Part shown: positions 41,596 through 51,755 of the stretch, in pieces
Layout of the letters: every line of letters starts with the position of its first letter
Position numbering within the stretch: the first letter of the stretch is position 1
Origin: Lachnospiraceae bacterium AM93-12TA
Lineage (GTDB): Bacteria > Bacillota > Clostridia > Lachnospirales > Lachnospiraceae
DNA: 64,000 bases
NCBI GenBank assembly: GCA_027698105.1
Contig: JAQERH010000006.1
Span: 1-64,000, forward strand
Reading direction: 5' to 3'
The notes under the pieces: generated by a model
What the model was told of the DNA's origin: nothing
What the model saw: only the letters and a program-made list of their open reading frames with translations
Databases searched by the model: none
Translations under genes and position numbers: made by a program

Positions 41596-42466
41596 TAATT
41601 ATTCTGTTCTGATGTCTGTGTACGGAAAGGAACAGGCTGGCTGGTTTCAAAAAGCAGCAGAGAGTATGATGGCTCAAACCGTTTTGCCGTCTGAGTTTGT
41701 GCTGGTGTGTGACGGGCCTTTGACGAAGGAACTGGATGCAGTGATCGAATACTTGGATGCCAGATACCAGGGAATTTTAAAGGTTTTGAGGCTGAAGGAA
41801 AATAAAGGTCTAGGAGAGGCACTGAGGCGGGGTGTGCTGCTTTGCAGCCATGAACTGATTGCCAGAATGGACAGTGATGATATTGCCTGTCCAAAACGAT
41901 GTGAAAAGCAGCTGGAGCTGTTTCATAAAAACAGAAATCTGGCTTTCTGCAGCGGAGCCATTGCAGAATTTTCAGATGAAATAGAGCTTTATACATCAGC
42001 TAAAACAGGGATGCGAAAAAGGCAGCTGCCCTGCAGCCACAGGGAAATCGAGACATTCGCTAAAAGGCGGAATCCTATGAACCATATGGCTGTCATGTTT
42101 AGAAAAAGCGCTGTGCTGAAGACGGGAAATTATCGGAGTATAGAAGGGGCAGAAGATTATGATCTGTGGGCCAGAATGCTGATGCAGGGCTTTCAGGCAG
42201 CAAATCTTCCTGATGTGCTGGTATGGGCCAGGATCGGAAATGGGATGGCGCTGCGCCGGGGAGGACTCCGGTATACAGCCAGGATTCTGCGTTTTCAGAC
42301 AAAACTGTTAAAAATAGGGTTTCTAAATCCATTTCAATATATGTTTAACTGCTGTGTGAGAGTGCCGGTGTGTCTGATGCCAGGCAGGTTTCGGACGGCT
42401 TTTTATCAGATATGCCTGCGCAGACAGAAGCAGGAAAGAACCAGGGGAGAGAGGATAGTAAAGTGA
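41558..42466 (+). CDS. Family 2 glycosyltransferase
   Basis: The 302-residue protein has a GT-A fold pattern: YSVLMSVYGKEQ near the N-terminus, the LVCDGPLT segment, a DxD-type ARMDSDDIA motif (about residues 105-113) and GAEDYDLWARML (about 205-216). It should transfer a sugar from a nucleotide donor during repeat-unit assembly. The GTG at 41558 is supported by AGGAGGAGGG (41538-41547), whereas the later ATG codons at 41570 and 41579 are too far from that site. No transmembrane helix is evident. Its stop overlaps the start of the next gene. Confidence 0.88.
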   Translation: MTATMSCMDLTGNNYSVLMSVYGKEQAGWFQKAAESMMAQTVLPSEFVLVCDGPLTKELDAVIEYLDARYQGILKVLRLKENKGLGEALRRGVLLCSHELIARMDSDDIACPKRCEKQLELFHKNRNLAFCSGAIAEFSDEIELYTSAKTGMRKRQLPCSHREIETFAKRRNPMNHMAVMFRKSAVLKTGNYRSIEGAEDYDLWARMLMQGFQAANLPDVLVWARIGNGMALRRGGLRYTARILRFQTKLLKIGFLNPFQYMFNCCVRVPVCLMPGRFRTAFYQICLRRQKQERTRGERIVK

Positions 42467-43839
42467 AGCAGTATGAACCATATAAGCGTTTAATCAGAAT
42501 CGGTTCCGCCCTTTCCGTCATAGGGCTGGAGACAGCCATTTACTGGTATGTGTGGAACGGCTACTATAACAGGATTCTGGAATACCCTTTCTGGCGAAGG
42601 GGAAACTGGCTGGCGGTGGCGCTGTATGGATGTATTTTCGCCTTTTTTCTTCATACGTATGGAGGACTTAAAATTGGATATCTGAAAACGGGAAATCTGA
42701 TGTGCTCCCAGCTTCTGTCCCTGATTTTTGTCAATATCATTACGTATTTTCAGATTTCCCTGATTGATAAGAAATTTCACAGCATAAAAGCCATAGCAGT
42801 GATGACTGTTGTCCAGATTCTGACCGCAGCCTTGTGGACCTGGCTGTTTCAGAGGATTTACAGACACCTGTTCCCGCCCAGAAGGCTGCTGCTTGTATCA
42901 GGAGACAGGCCTGCATTCCATTTGATGGAAAAGGTTCACTCCAGGAAGGATAAGTATTATCTGGCAGGTGCGATGCACATCAGAATGGGAATCAGAGCCA
43001 TTATGGACGAGGCAGAGCATTACGATGCAGTTATTATCGGGGACATACCAGCACAAAAGAGAAATGAGATTATGAAACGGTGCTTCGAAAAAAATATCAG
43101 AACCTACACCGTACCGAAAATATCAGATATTCTGCTTCGGACCTCTTCTGAGCTGGATATCTTTGATTCTCCTCTGCTCCTGTCCAAAAATGAAGGACTG
43201 TCAGCAGGGCAGCGTCTGGTGAAGCGGGCAGTGGATCTGGCAGCATCAGGTATCGGGCTGATTGTAACGGCGCCTTTTTTCCTGATAATTGCCGCAGCCA
43301 TTAAGCTGACCGATGGGGGCCCCGTTTTTTACTGCCAGGAACGGCTGACAGTAAACAGACAGCCCTTTTATATCCGAAAATTCCGGACCATGGTTCAGGA
43401 TGCTGAAAAAGCAGGAGGAGCACAGCTGGCCAGTGAAAATGACAGCCGTATTCTGCCAGTTGGAAAATTTTTAAGGAGAACCAGACTGGATGAGCTGCCT
43501 CAGCTGATCAACATATGGAACGGTGAGATGTCCCTGGTAGGCCCCAGACCGGAGCGCCCGGAGCTGGCGGAGGAAATAGAAAAGGAAATTCCAGAGTTTT
43601 CCTACCGTCTGAAGGTCAAGGCAGGACTGACCGGCTATGCCCAGATATACGGGAAATACAATACGACTCCTTACGATAAGCTGAAGCTGGATTTGACATA
43701 TATCAGGAATTATTCCCTTTTTCTGGATTTGAAGCTGATTCTAATGACACCGAAAATCATGATGTTAAAGGAAAGCACAGAGGGGATTAAAAAAGAAGAG
43801 CCTGAAGAGCAGAGGAGGACTTCATGGAAAAACTCCTGA
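42463..43839 (+). CDS. Polyprenyl-phosphate sugar-1-phosphate transferase (WbaP/WcaJ type)
   Basis: The 458-residue protein has four to five N-terminal membrane helices, a central soluble region, and a C-terminal bacterial sugar transferase domain (from about residue 280). That domain includes RKFRTMVQDAEK, RRTRLDELPQLINIWNGEMS and SLVGPRPERPE, with the conserved Asp-Glu pair. It starts polysaccharide assembly by loading a sugar phosphate onto undecaprenyl phosphate. The GTG at 42463 overlaps the preceding stop (GTGA), with GGGAGAGGAT upstream. The next gene overlaps its end by 16 bases. Confidence 0.92.
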   Translation: MKQYEPYKRLIRIGSALSVIGLETAIYWYVWNGYYNRILEYPFWRRGNWLAVALYGCIFAFFLHTYGGLKIGYLKTGNLMCSQLLSLIFVNIITYFQISLIDKKFHSIKAIAVMTVVQILTAALWTWLFQRIYRHLFPPRRLLLVSGDRPAFHLMEKVHSRKDKYYLAGAMHIRMGIRAIMDEAEHYDAVIIGDIPAQKRNEIMKRCFEKNIRTYTVPKISDILLRTSSELDIFDSPLLLSKNEGLSAGQRLVKRAVDLAASGIGLIVTAPFFLIIAAAIKLTDGGPVFYCQERLTVNRQPFYIRKFRTMVQDAEKAGGAQLASENDSRILPVGKFLRRTRLDELPQLINIWNGEMSLVGPRPERPELAEEIEKEIPEFSYRLKVKAGLTGYAQIYGKYNTTPYDKLKLDLTYIRNYSLFLDLKLILMTPKIMMLKESTEGIKKEEPEEQRRTSWKNS

Positions 43840-44873
43840 CAGTGGCAGTACCTGCCTACAATGCAGAAACATATTTAAAAACGAATCTGGACTCTCTCTG
43901 CCGGAACGCATTTCTGGAGAGAATCGAGGTAATCGTCATTGATGACGGATCTTCCGATCAGACGGGAGCCATAGCAGACGCCTATGCAGAGCAGTTCCCC
44001 GATACAGTTAAGGTCGTGCACAAGGAAAACGGGGGACACGGATCCGGTGTCAACACAGGGATGGATCTGGCGTCAGGCTATTATTTTAAAGTGGTAGATG
44101 CAGATGACTGGGTGGATGAGAACGCATTTTCTAATCTTCTGGATCACCTGGAAGTGCAGTGCAGAAACAAAAAATCTGGCAGTGATGCAGTCGTCAGCGG
44201 CTTCTACTGGGTGTATGACGATGGAACGGGACAGATAGAAGGATTTAGACGGAAAGCAGAGATAAAAGAGCCCTTTCATGGTGTGAAGTACGGCAAGCGA
44301 TACCGCTTTGACGATGTGAGTAGCCGTATTTATATAAAAATGCACGGTCTGACCATTAAGACAGAACTCTTAAAAACACACAGAGACAGGATACGTCTGG
44401 ACGAGCATTGCTATTATGTGGATGCAGAGTACATTCTGTATCCGATTCCGTATATTGAGACAGTCAGCTTTATTCCGGATTTTGTCTATCAGTACCGTCT
44501 GGGGAGAGAAGGGCAGAGCGTAAGCCCTGAAAAAATGATGAAAAATCAGGAAAATTACGACCGGGTGCTCCGTTCCCTGCTTCGTTTTTACGAAAGCTGT
44601 CAGACAGGAGAGATTCTCTGCACTAGAGCGAAGCTGCGCTATATAGAGGGTATCATTGCCAGGATTGCAGCAGGGCAAGTGAAAATTATTCTCAGTTTTC
44701 CTGCATCTGCGGTGAATAAAAATCAGCTGAAGCAGTCGGAATGCAGGCTTAGGAAAAACTATCCAGGCATATACAGGGCAAACAGAAACTGGGGAGTCAG
44801 AGCGCTCAGGCTCAGCAGTTATGGCCTGTATGGACTGGCTTCCAGGATGGTGAGACGAAAAGCGGAGAGATAG
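43824..44873 (+). CDS. Family 2 glycosyltransferase
   Basis: The 349-residue protein has LTVAVPAYNAETYLKTNLDS at the start, IDDGSSDQTG (about 37-46) and the nucleotide-binding VVDADDWVDENAF (about 90-102). The C-terminal third is basic and has no clear membrane helix. It follows the priming transferase with a 16-base overlap and a GAGGA site, and is followed by the ABC exporter genes. The sugar transferred is unknown. Confidence 0.9.
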   Translation: MEKLLTVAVPAYNAETYLKTNLDSLCRNAFLERIEVIVIDDGSSDQTGAIADAYAEQFPDTVKVVHKENGGHGSGVNTGMDLASGYYFKVVDADDWVDENAFSNLLDHLEVQCRNKKSGSDAVVSGFYWVYDDGTGQIEGFRRKAEIKEPFHGVKYGKRYRFDDVSSRIYIKMHGLTIKTELLKTHRDRIRLDEHCYYVDAEYILYPIPYIETVSFIPDFVYQYRLGREGQSVSPEKMMKNQENYDRVLRSLLRFYESCQTGEILCTRAKLRYIEGIIARIAAGQVKIILSFPASAVNKNQLKQSECRLRKNYPGIYRANRNWGVRALRLSSYGLYGLASRMVRRKAER

Positions 44874-44893
44874 AGACAGGAGAATGTGAAGAA

Positions 44894-45682
44894 ATGAATA
44901 AGTTTAAACAACGTATTAAGGACTGCTATCATTACCGCCACTTATTACAACAATTAGTGGAACGGGATGTAAAATTAAAATATAGAAGAAGCTTTTTGGG
45001 ATATCTGTGGAGTATCTTAAACCCGCTGCTGATTATGATCATTATGGTAGCGGTTTTTTCTAATATGTTTCGATTCGATATCGAAAATTATCCAGTATAT
45101 TTGATTATTGGTCAGACAATCTTTAATTTTGTGTCAGAATCTACAAATCAGGCCATGTGGTCTATTACTGGAAATGCAGCATTATTAAAGAAAACATATG
45201 TTCCGAAATATATTTTTACTTTGTCAAAAGTAACTAGTTCCTGTGTGAATACGTTATTTTCTTTGGGAGCTATGCTGATTGTATTTGTAGTGTGTAAAGT
45301 ACCGTTTAACCGATATATGCTGTTTATTCCTGTTATTATTCTGCAGGTTTATATTTTCTGTGTGGGAATGGGGATGTTCCTATCACAGGCCACTGTTTTT
45401 TTCAGAGACATTCAGTATATCTATGCGGCGTTTATTACAGCCTGGATGTATCTGACACCGATCTTTTATCCTATTAATCAGTTGCCGGAGAGCTTAGCCT
45501 GGGGAATTAAAACATTTAATCCACTTTACTCCTATGTGACACAATTTCGAACGATTGTATTATCTCAAGTTATGCCAGAACCACACCTGGTAATAGGAGG
45601 ATTTGCAGTCAGCTTTGGGGTTCTAATCATAGGAACACTTTTCTTTATGAAAAATCAGGATCGCTTTATCCTGTATATATAG
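44894..45682 (+). CDS. ABC-2 type polysaccharide exporter, membrane subunit (Wzm/TagG-like)
   Basis: The 262-residue protein has a cytoplasmic N-terminal amphipathic stretch (LVERDVKLKYRRSFLGYLWS), about six hydrophobic helices and the late LTPIFYPINQLP motif typical of this permease family. It pairs with the ATPase in the next gene to export a lipid-linked polysaccharide. From here the sequence becomes AT-richer than the genes before it, as if this part of the locus had a different origin. Confidence 0.92.
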   Translation: MNKFKQRIKDCYHYRHLLQQLVERDVKLKYRRSFLGYLWSILNPLLIMIIMVAVFSNMFRFDIENYPVYLIIGQTIFNFVSESTNQAMWSITGNAALLKKTYVPKYIFTLSKVTSSCVNTLFSLGAMLIVFVVCKVPFNRYMLFIPVIILQVYIFCVGMGMFLSQATVFFRDIQYIYAAFITAWMYLTPIFYPINQLPESLAWGIKTFNPLYSYVTQFRTIVLSQVMPEPHLVIGGFAVSFGVLIIGTLFFMKNQDRFILYI

Positions 45683-45704
45683 TACCGAGCAGGAGGAAGA
45701 GAGA

Positions 45705-46475
45705 ATGGATAAGAGAACAGATACAAAAAATCAGGATTCTGTTGCTGTCAGAGTCAGCCATGCGGCAGTTCGTTTCAATATGGCCTCTGAACGTGTGGAT
45801 AACCTGAAAGAATACTTTATTAAATTGATAAAAAGAGAACTGATGTTTAAAGAATTTATGGCTCTTCGTGATATCAGCTTTGAGGTGAAAAAAGGAGAAG
45901 CGTGGGGAATTATTGGAACGAACGGCTCTGGGAAATCTACTCTTTTAAAGCTGATTTGCGGCATTTTAAAACCGTATTCTGGTACAGTAGAAGTAAACGG
46001 AACGATTGCTCCGATGATTGAACTGGGTGCAGGATTTGATGGCGATTTGACAGCAAGCGAAAATATTTTTTTGAATGGTGCTGTTCTTGGATATGATAAA
46101 AAATTTATGCAGAAACACTTTGATGAAATTGTAGAGTTTGCAGAACTTCAGGATTTTTTGGAAATGCCTATTAAAAATTATTCATCTGGTATGGCTGCAC
46201 GTTTGGGATTTGCTATAGCTACAGTAGTACGTCCTGATATTCTTATTTGCGATGAAGTATTAGCAGTAGGAGACTATGCATTTCAGCAAAAATGTGAGCG
46301 TAGAATGAATGAAATGCGCCAAGAAGGAACAACCCTTCTTTACGTTTCGCATTCAATAGAATCAGTTACCTCTGTTTGTGATCATGCTATGTGGTTGGAT
46401 AAAGGCATGGTCCGACAGATTGGTTTGGTAGATGAAGTGGCAAATGCTTATATGGGGGAGTTGACAAATGAGTAA
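45705..46475 (+). CDS. ABC transporter ATP-binding protein for polysaccharide export (Wzt/TagH-like)
   Basis: The 256-residue ATPase has Walker A GTNGSGKST (about residues 74-82), the signature YSSGMAARL (about 158-166), Walker B ILICDEVLAVGD and a switch histidine in YVSHS. The early region FEVKKGEAWGIIG and NGTIAPMIELGAGFD match polysaccharide exporters. It has no C-terminal carbohydrate-binding domain of the long Wzt type. It should energise export through the preceding permease. Its end overlaps the next gene by eight bases. Confidence 0.93.
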   Translation: MDKRTDTKNQDSVAVRVSHAAVRFNMASERVDNLKEYFIKLIKRELMFKEFMALRDISFEVKKGEAWGIIGTNGSGKSTLLKLICGILKPYSGTVEVNGTIAPMIELGAGFDGDLTASENIFLNGAVLGYDKKFMQKHFDEIVEFAELQDFLEMPIKNYSSGMAARLGFAIATVVRPDILICDEVLAVGDYAFQQKCERRMNEMRQEGTTLLYVSHSIESVTSVCDHAMWLDKGMVRQIGLVDEVANAYMGELTNE

Positions 46476-48306
46476 AGTTAAAATCTTAGTAGCATGTCAT
46501 AAACAGGTTCCCAAGTTGAAAAGTAACATGATGGATTGGATTCAGGTAGGTGCTGCCAACCAGAAAGAACATTTTGCAGATATGATTCACGATGATGGAG
46601 GAGAAAATATTTCCTCAAAAAATCCCAGTTTCTGTGAACTGACGGCACAGTATTGGGCCTGGAAAAATTTGAAGGCAGATTACTACGGTTTTTTTCATTA
46701 TCGTCGTTATCTGAATTTTTCGGAAAAAAAATATGTCACAGATGGCTGGGGAAATGTGTTGGAAGACAAATTGTCCAGTCAGATGCAGAAGAAATATGGA
46801 CTGACAGATGGCAGAATAGAAAAAGTTGTTTCGCAGTACGACCTGATTATTGCAGAAGAAAAAGATGTAAAGAAAATGCCTTCAAAAAACCATAGTGTAT
46901 ATGAACAATATAAAGAAGGAAATTCTTTGCACATAGAAGATTTGGATAGGGTATGTCAGATCGTATTAAGAAAATATCCAGAATACAAAGAAGATTTGGA
47001 GCAATATTTAAAGGGAACAAAAACATGCCTTTGTAATATGTATATCATGAAAAAAGAATTATTTTATGAATATATGCAATGGCTTTTTGATATTTTATTT
47101 GAATTTGAGGCGAAAGCAGATATGTCGGACTATTCCACAGAGGGATTCCGCACTCCGGGACATTTAGCAGAACGTCTTTTTACTCTATTTTATCTTCATG
47201 CTAAGCGTACCCGTAATTTAAGAATAAAAAGTCTGCAGACAGTGGTGGTTTTAAATACAGATTATCATGGACAAGAGGATGTGCTGCCAGCTTTTGAACA
47301 AAATAATATTGCCATTGCACTGGCAAGCAATGATTATTTTGTTCCATATATGTCTACTTTGCTGGAGAGCATTCTGGAGCATTCGTCTGGGAACGTGAAT
47401 TACGATATTTTGATTATGACACAGGATATTTCTGATGTAAATCGAACGATAATCAAAAAAATATGTGATAACTATACAAACTTCAGGGTTCGCTTTTTGG
47501 ATCCTACAGAATTTATAGAAGGATATGAGTTCTTTGTACGTGGGCATTTCAGCATGGAGACGTATTACCGCCTTGTACTTCCAGAGTTGCTTCCAGCATA
47601 TGATAAGATTCTGTATCTGGATTCAGATATGGTTGTCCAGGATGATGTGGCGAAGCTGTATCAGGAGAATATAGGTGGATATTTGATTGGGGCCTGCCAT
47701 GATGCTGACACAGCAGGTCTTTATAACGGATTTGAGCCAAATAAAAAAGAGTATACGGACCACTTACTCAAACTGAAAGAACCATACCAGTATTTCCAAG
47801 CTGGTACGCTGTTAATAAATTTAAAGGAGTTCAGAAAGAGATATACAGTAGAAAAGATTCTGAAATACGCAGTTTCTATGAAATTTCAGCTGTTAGATCA
47901 GGATATTTTAAATAAACTTTGTGAAGGTAGTGTGAAATTCGTAGATATGTCGTGGAATGTTATGGTGGACTACGGGAGAATTCGTCAGTCACAGATTATT
48001 GCCTTAGCGCCAAAATGGCTGAATGATTTATATAAAGAGAGCAGAAAACAGCCGAAAATTATCCATTATGCAGGACCGGAAAAACCATGGATACACCCGG
48101 AAATGGATTTTGGAATCGAATTTTGGAATTACGCGAAAAAAACGCCTTACTATGAATATATGATTGCAAGAATGATAGAGAACCGCATGACAGACGTTTA
48201 TAGAAAATATCATCGCCCAACAATTCAGAGCGGTATTCAGTGCGTTCGCGATCATGGGGTGGCATATACTGTGAAATATGGGGTTAAAAAGCTAAAGAGG
48301 AGGTAA
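46468..48306 (+). CDS. Two-domain glycosyltransferase: DUF4422 plus family 8
   Basis: The 612-residue protein has an N-terminal DUF4422-like domain (about residues 1-255: KILVACHKQVP, QYWAWKNLKADYYGFFHYRR). A C-terminal GT8 domain (about 275-560) contains LYLDSDMVVQDDV (the DxD motif), FQAGTLLINL and HYAGPEKPW. Two sugar-transfer activities in one chain are likely. It overlaps the ATPase gene by eight bases and ends four bases before glf. Codons are AT-biased compared with the flanking cobalamin genes. Confidence 0.88.
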   Translation: MSKVKILVACHKQVPKLKSNMMDWIQVGAANQKEHFADMIHDDGGENISSKNPSFCELTAQYWAWKNLKADYYGFFHYRRYLNFSEKKYVTDGWGNVLEDKLSSQMQKKYGLTDGRIEKVVSQYDLIIAEEKDVKKMPSKNHSVYEQYKEGNSLHIEDLDRVCQIVLRKYPEYKEDLEQYLKGTKTCLCNMYIMKKELFYEYMQWLFDILFEFEAKADMSDYSTEGFRTPGHLAERLFTLFYLHAKRTRNLRIKSLQTVVVLNTDYHGQEDVLPAFEQNNIAIALASNDYFVPYMSTLLESILEHSSGNVNYDILIMTQDISDVNRTIIKKICDNYTNFRVRFLDPTEFIEGYEFFVRGHFSMETYYRLVLPELLPAYDKILYLDSDMVVQDDVAKLYQENIGGYLIGACHDADTAGLYNGFEPNKKEYTDHLLKLKEPYQYFQAGTLLINLKEFRKRYTVEKILKYAVSMKFQLLDQDILNKLCEGSVKFVDMSWNVMVDYGRIRQSQIIALAPKWLNDLYKESRKQPKIIHYAGPEKPWIHPEMDFGIEFWNYAKKTPYYEYMIARMIENRMTDVYRKYHRPTIQSGIQCVRDHGVAYTVKYGVKKLKRR

Positions 48307-48310
48307 ACAA

Positions 48311-49423
48311 ATGTACGACTATATAATTGTAGGGGCAGGACTTTACGGCGCTGTGTGCGCCCATGAGGCAAAAAAGGCAGGCAAAAAAGTTCTTGTGATT
48401 GATAGACGTTCTACTATTGCAGGAAATGTATACACAGAAAAAATAGAAGGAATTCATGTCCATAAATATGGGGCGCATATTTTCCATACGAATAATAAAA
48501 AAGTATGGGAATATGTAAATCAGTTTACAGAATTTAACCGTTTTACAAACTCACCGGTGGCAAATTATAAGGGAGAATTATATTCTCTTCCGTTCAATAT
48601 GTATACATTTAATAAAATGTGGGGAGTAGTTACTCCTAAAGAGGCAGAAGAGAAGATACAGGAGCAGAGAAGCAAGGCTGGAATTACAGAACCAAAAAAC
48701 CTGGAGGAGCAGGCCATCAGCCTGGTAGGCACAGATATTTATGAGAAATTAGTAAAAGGATATACGGAAAAACAGTGGGGACGTGACTGTGCCGAGCTTC
48801 CAGCTTTTATTATTAAACGACTTCCAGTTCGTTTAACTTTTGACAACAATTATTTTAACGCTCTTTATCAGGGAATCCCAATAGGCGGATATACGAAAAT
48901 GGTTGAAAATATGTTAGAGGGAATTGAAGTCCGCCTGGGAATTGATTATTTGAAAGAGAAAGAGTATTTTGATGCTATGGCTGAAAAAGTGATTTATACA
49001 GGACCGATAGATGCGTATTTTAATTATTCTTTGGGAATCTTAGAGTATCGTTCTGTACGTTTTGACACAGAAGTTTTGGACATGCCCAATTTTCAGGGAA
49101 ATGCGGCAGTGAATTATACAGATAGAGAGACTCCATGGACTCGAATCATTGAACATAAATGGTTTGAATTCGGAAAAGACGAAAATGGAGAGGACTTGTC
49201 TAAAACAGTGATTTCCAGAGAATACAGCTCTGAATGGAATGTCGGAGACGAGCCATATTATCCGGTAAATGATGAGAAAAATGGGGCTTTGTATCAGAAA
49301 TATCAGGCCTTGGCAGAAAATGAGAAAAACGTAATTTTTGGAGGACGCTTAGGTGAGTACAAATATTACGATATGGATGCGGTAATTAATTCTGCATTGG
49401 AAATGATAGGGGCAGAATTATAA
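48311..49423 (+). CDS. glf: UDP-galactopyranose mutase
   Basis: The 370-residue flavoprotein begins DYIIVGAGLYGAVCAHEA (FAD-binding) and contains HKYGAHIFHTNNKKVWEYVN (about residues 56-75), GYTEKQWGRDCAEL and GRLGEYKYYDMDAVI near the end. These are diagnostic of UDP-galactopyranose mutase. It makes UDP-galactofuranose, so the polysaccharide probably contains galactofuranose. GAGGAGG lies just before the start. Confidence 0.96.
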   Translation: MYDYIIVGAGLYGAVCAHEAKKAGKKVLVIDRRSTIAGNVYTEKIEGIHVHKYGAHIFHTNNKKVWEYVNQFTEFNRFTNSPVANYKGELYSLPFNMYTFNKMWGVVTPKEAEEKIQEQRSKAGITEPKNLEEQAISLVGTDIYEKLVKGYTEKQWGRDCAELPAFIIKRLPVRLTFDNNYFNALYQGIPIGGYTKMVENMLEGIEVRLGIDYLKEKEYFDAMAEKVIYTGPIDAYFNYSLGILEYRSVRFDTEVLDMPNFQGNAAVNYTDRETPWTRIIEHKWFEFGKDENGEDLSKTVISREYSSEWNVGDEPYYPVNDEKNGALYQKYQALAENEKNVIFGGRLGEYKYYDMDAVINSALEMIGAEL

Positions 49424-49439
49424 AAGGAGATAAAAAAAT

Positions 49440-51755
49440 ATGCAAATATATAAAAGAATCGCGCTGATGGGCTCTATTGCGAATCCTAATGTAGGGGATG
49501 AAGCTATTGTAGAAGCGAATTTGCAGAGAATTAGGAAAATGTACGGAAATAATTGTAAAGTATATATTTTTACAAAAGATGCTTCCTATACTTCATTATA
49601 TACTAATAGTGTTGGAAATATTGTTCCCGTAGACTACTTACATAAGTTTACGAAACAGTGCGGTTATGATGTAAATATAATGAAAGATAAGATGGAAGAG
49701 TTGATTACTTTTTCAGAAGAAATGCAGAACCCTAATATAGAATATATATCTCTTCATAATTTAATGAAAGAAATAGATGTATTACATATTATTGGTGGAG
49801 GATATTTGAATTCTATTTGGCCTGATATACTATATGAGGTATTAATTTTAACCCGATTAGCAAAAAAATACAATAAAAAATATTGTCTAACAGGAATTAG
49901 TATTTCACCTTTAAAAAGAGAATATATTGAAGAAGTGAAAGAAATTTTTAATGGAGCGGAAATAGTCGATTTTCGCGATCATTCATGTATGCAGTATGAT
50001 ATTGAAAAAATGGATAACGGTATCACCACAGTAGATGATGCGGTATATATGGACGATTACTATAATGATAGTAATTACGAAAATTATGCGACGGTAGTTT
50101 TTCATGACTGGAAAAATAGAACAGATGACATTCGGATCCTAATTAAAAACCAAGTGATTCCACTTATAAAAAGATGTTTACAAGAAAAAAGGGTAGAATA
50201 TTTTTATATTTTGTATTTTGCAATTGAAGACAAAAATTTATGGAATTCTATGCAAATTTCATGGGACAAATTTGAGAATAAGATCAAATATATTAACGCA
50301 TTTAGTGAAAATTGTGTATATGCTAAACATTTAGTAGGGAATGCAAAATTCAATATTGGAAGTCGATATCACCAAGCAGTATTTTCATTATCATCGAAAG
50401 TACCAGTATTAAGCATTTATTATGATACTTATTATGAAAATAAATTAAAAAGCATACACGAACAGTTTCACTCAACAGAAGTGTTTTCGTTAGAAAATAT
50501 AAATCAGACTATATTTGATGAATTTATAGAATCTGTAGATAAATCTACCTTCACTATTCAAAGTAATAGTAATAATATCGCAAAGCTAGTAAATGAGAAA
50601 AATAGAAAAATAGCGCAAGCCTATGGAATTAATGAAAAAGATAAGCATTACCTTTTTAAGAAGTTAAGTGGAAATGTTAGTACACCTAAAATTTCTGTCA
50701 TTATTCCGATTTATAATATGGATGCATACTTAAGAGAGAGTTTAGATAGTGTATTAAGTCAATCAATAAAGGATATCGAAGTAATCTGCATTGATGATGG
50801 TTCTACTGACTATAGCTCTATGATTTTAGCTGAATATGCTTGGCAGGATCCTCGTATAAAAGTAATTTCGCAGTCTAATCATGGGGTTGGATTTGCAAGA
50901 AATAAAGGAATACTAAATGCGACAGGAGAATTTTTATTCTTTTTAGATCCTGATGATTGGTTGCCAGATCCTGATGTTTTTACTGATTTATATAATGCAG
51001 CTAAAAAAAATAATGTATTGATATGTGGAGGAAATTTCAGAGAACATTCTGCAAATGGTGTCATTGAATCATGGGAGGGGACTCTGAGTAAATACACGTT
51101 TTATAAAGAAGGATTGATGGCATATTCAGATTACCAATTTGATTATGGCTGGGTTCGATTTATTTATAATCGTGATTTTATTATTTATAATAATTTAAAA
51201 ATACCTGAATTGACATTTTTTGAGGATCCTGTTTTTTTTGTTAAAGCAATGCATGAGGCACAAAAATTTTACTGTTTGAATCGCTGTACATATTGCTATC
51301 GAACAGGATATAAAACATTACAACTCCCATATGAAAAAGTGCTTGATTTAATAACAGGTTTGTCAATGAATATTCAATTTGCAATAGAGCATAATTATCA
51401 GAGTTTATTGTCCCTAGAACTTTCGAGAATTGAAAATGATTATTCAGAATTCATTGTCAAGTATTTGGTGAGTTCGAATAATATAGAGTTGCAAAAGAAA
51501 CTTGATGAAATCAATCAGCTGTTATATCAAGGGGAAAATAAAATTGAGTATAAAATGTATAATCGAGTTCTTGAAAGAACAAATTATAATTTGTTTGAAC
51601 TTCAAAAAAGGCTAGAAAAAGAAAAAAGAGAAAATGAGCAGCGATTAGAAGAAAATCAAAAAGTATTTTATGGTTCTACGACATGGAAAGTAGGACATGC
51701 GATTTTATATATTCCTAAACTAGTAAAAAGGGTATTACGGGGAGGTAAGTCATGA
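49440..51755 (+). CDS. Fusion of polysaccharide pyruvyltransferase and family 2 glycosyltransferase
   Basis: Residues about 1-390 resemble polysaccharide pyruvyltransferases (GSIANPNVGDEAIVEANL, IIGGGYLNSIWPD, NIGSRYHQAVFSLSSKVPVL). Residues about 415-690 are a GT2 domain (ISVIIPIYNMDAYLRESLDS, CIDDGSTDYSS, FLDPDDWLPDPDV). A coiled coil (about 715-745, KKRLEKEKRENEQRLEEN) and a basic amphipathic end follow. Together they could add a sugar and its ketal-linked pyruvate. The gene is very AT-rich, unlike the cobalamin genes. AAAGGAGA precedes the start. Confidence 0.85.
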   Translation: MQIYKRIALMGSIANPNVGDEAIVEANLQRIRKMYGNNCKVYIFTKDASYTSLYTNSVGNIVPVDYLHKFTKQCGYDVNIMKDKMEELITFSEEMQNPNIEYISLHNLMKEIDVLHIIGGGYLNSIWPDILYEVLILTRLAKKYNKKYCLTGISISPLKREYIEEVKEIFNGAEIVDFRDHSCMQYDIEKMDNGITTVDDAVYMDDYYNDSNYENYATVVFHDWKNRTDDIRILIKNQVIPLIKRCLQEKRVEYFYILYFAIEDKNLWNSMQISWDKFENKIKYINAFSENCVYAKHLVGNAKFNIGSRYHQAVFSLSSKVPVLSIYYDTYYENKLKSIHEQFHSTEVFSLENINQTIFDEFIESVDKSTFTIQSNSNNIAKLVNEKNRKIAQAYGINEKDKHYLFKKLSGNVSTPKISVIIPIYNMDAYLRESLDSVLSQSIKDIEVICIDDGSTDYSSMILAEYAWQDPRIKVISQSNHGVGFARNKGILNATGEFLFFLDPDDWLPDPDVFTDLYNAAKKNNVLICGGNFREHSANGVIESWEGTLSKYTFYKEGLMAYSDYQFDYGWVRFIYNRDFIIYNNLKIPELTFFEDPVFFVKAMHEAQKFYCLNRCTYCYRTGYKTLQLPYEKVLDLITGLSMNIQFAIEHNYQSLLSLELSRIENDYSEFIVKYLVSSNNIELQKKLDEINQLLYQGENKIEYKMYNRVLERTNYNLFELQKRLEKEKRENEQRLEENQKVFYGSTTWKVGHAILYIPKLVKRVLRGGKS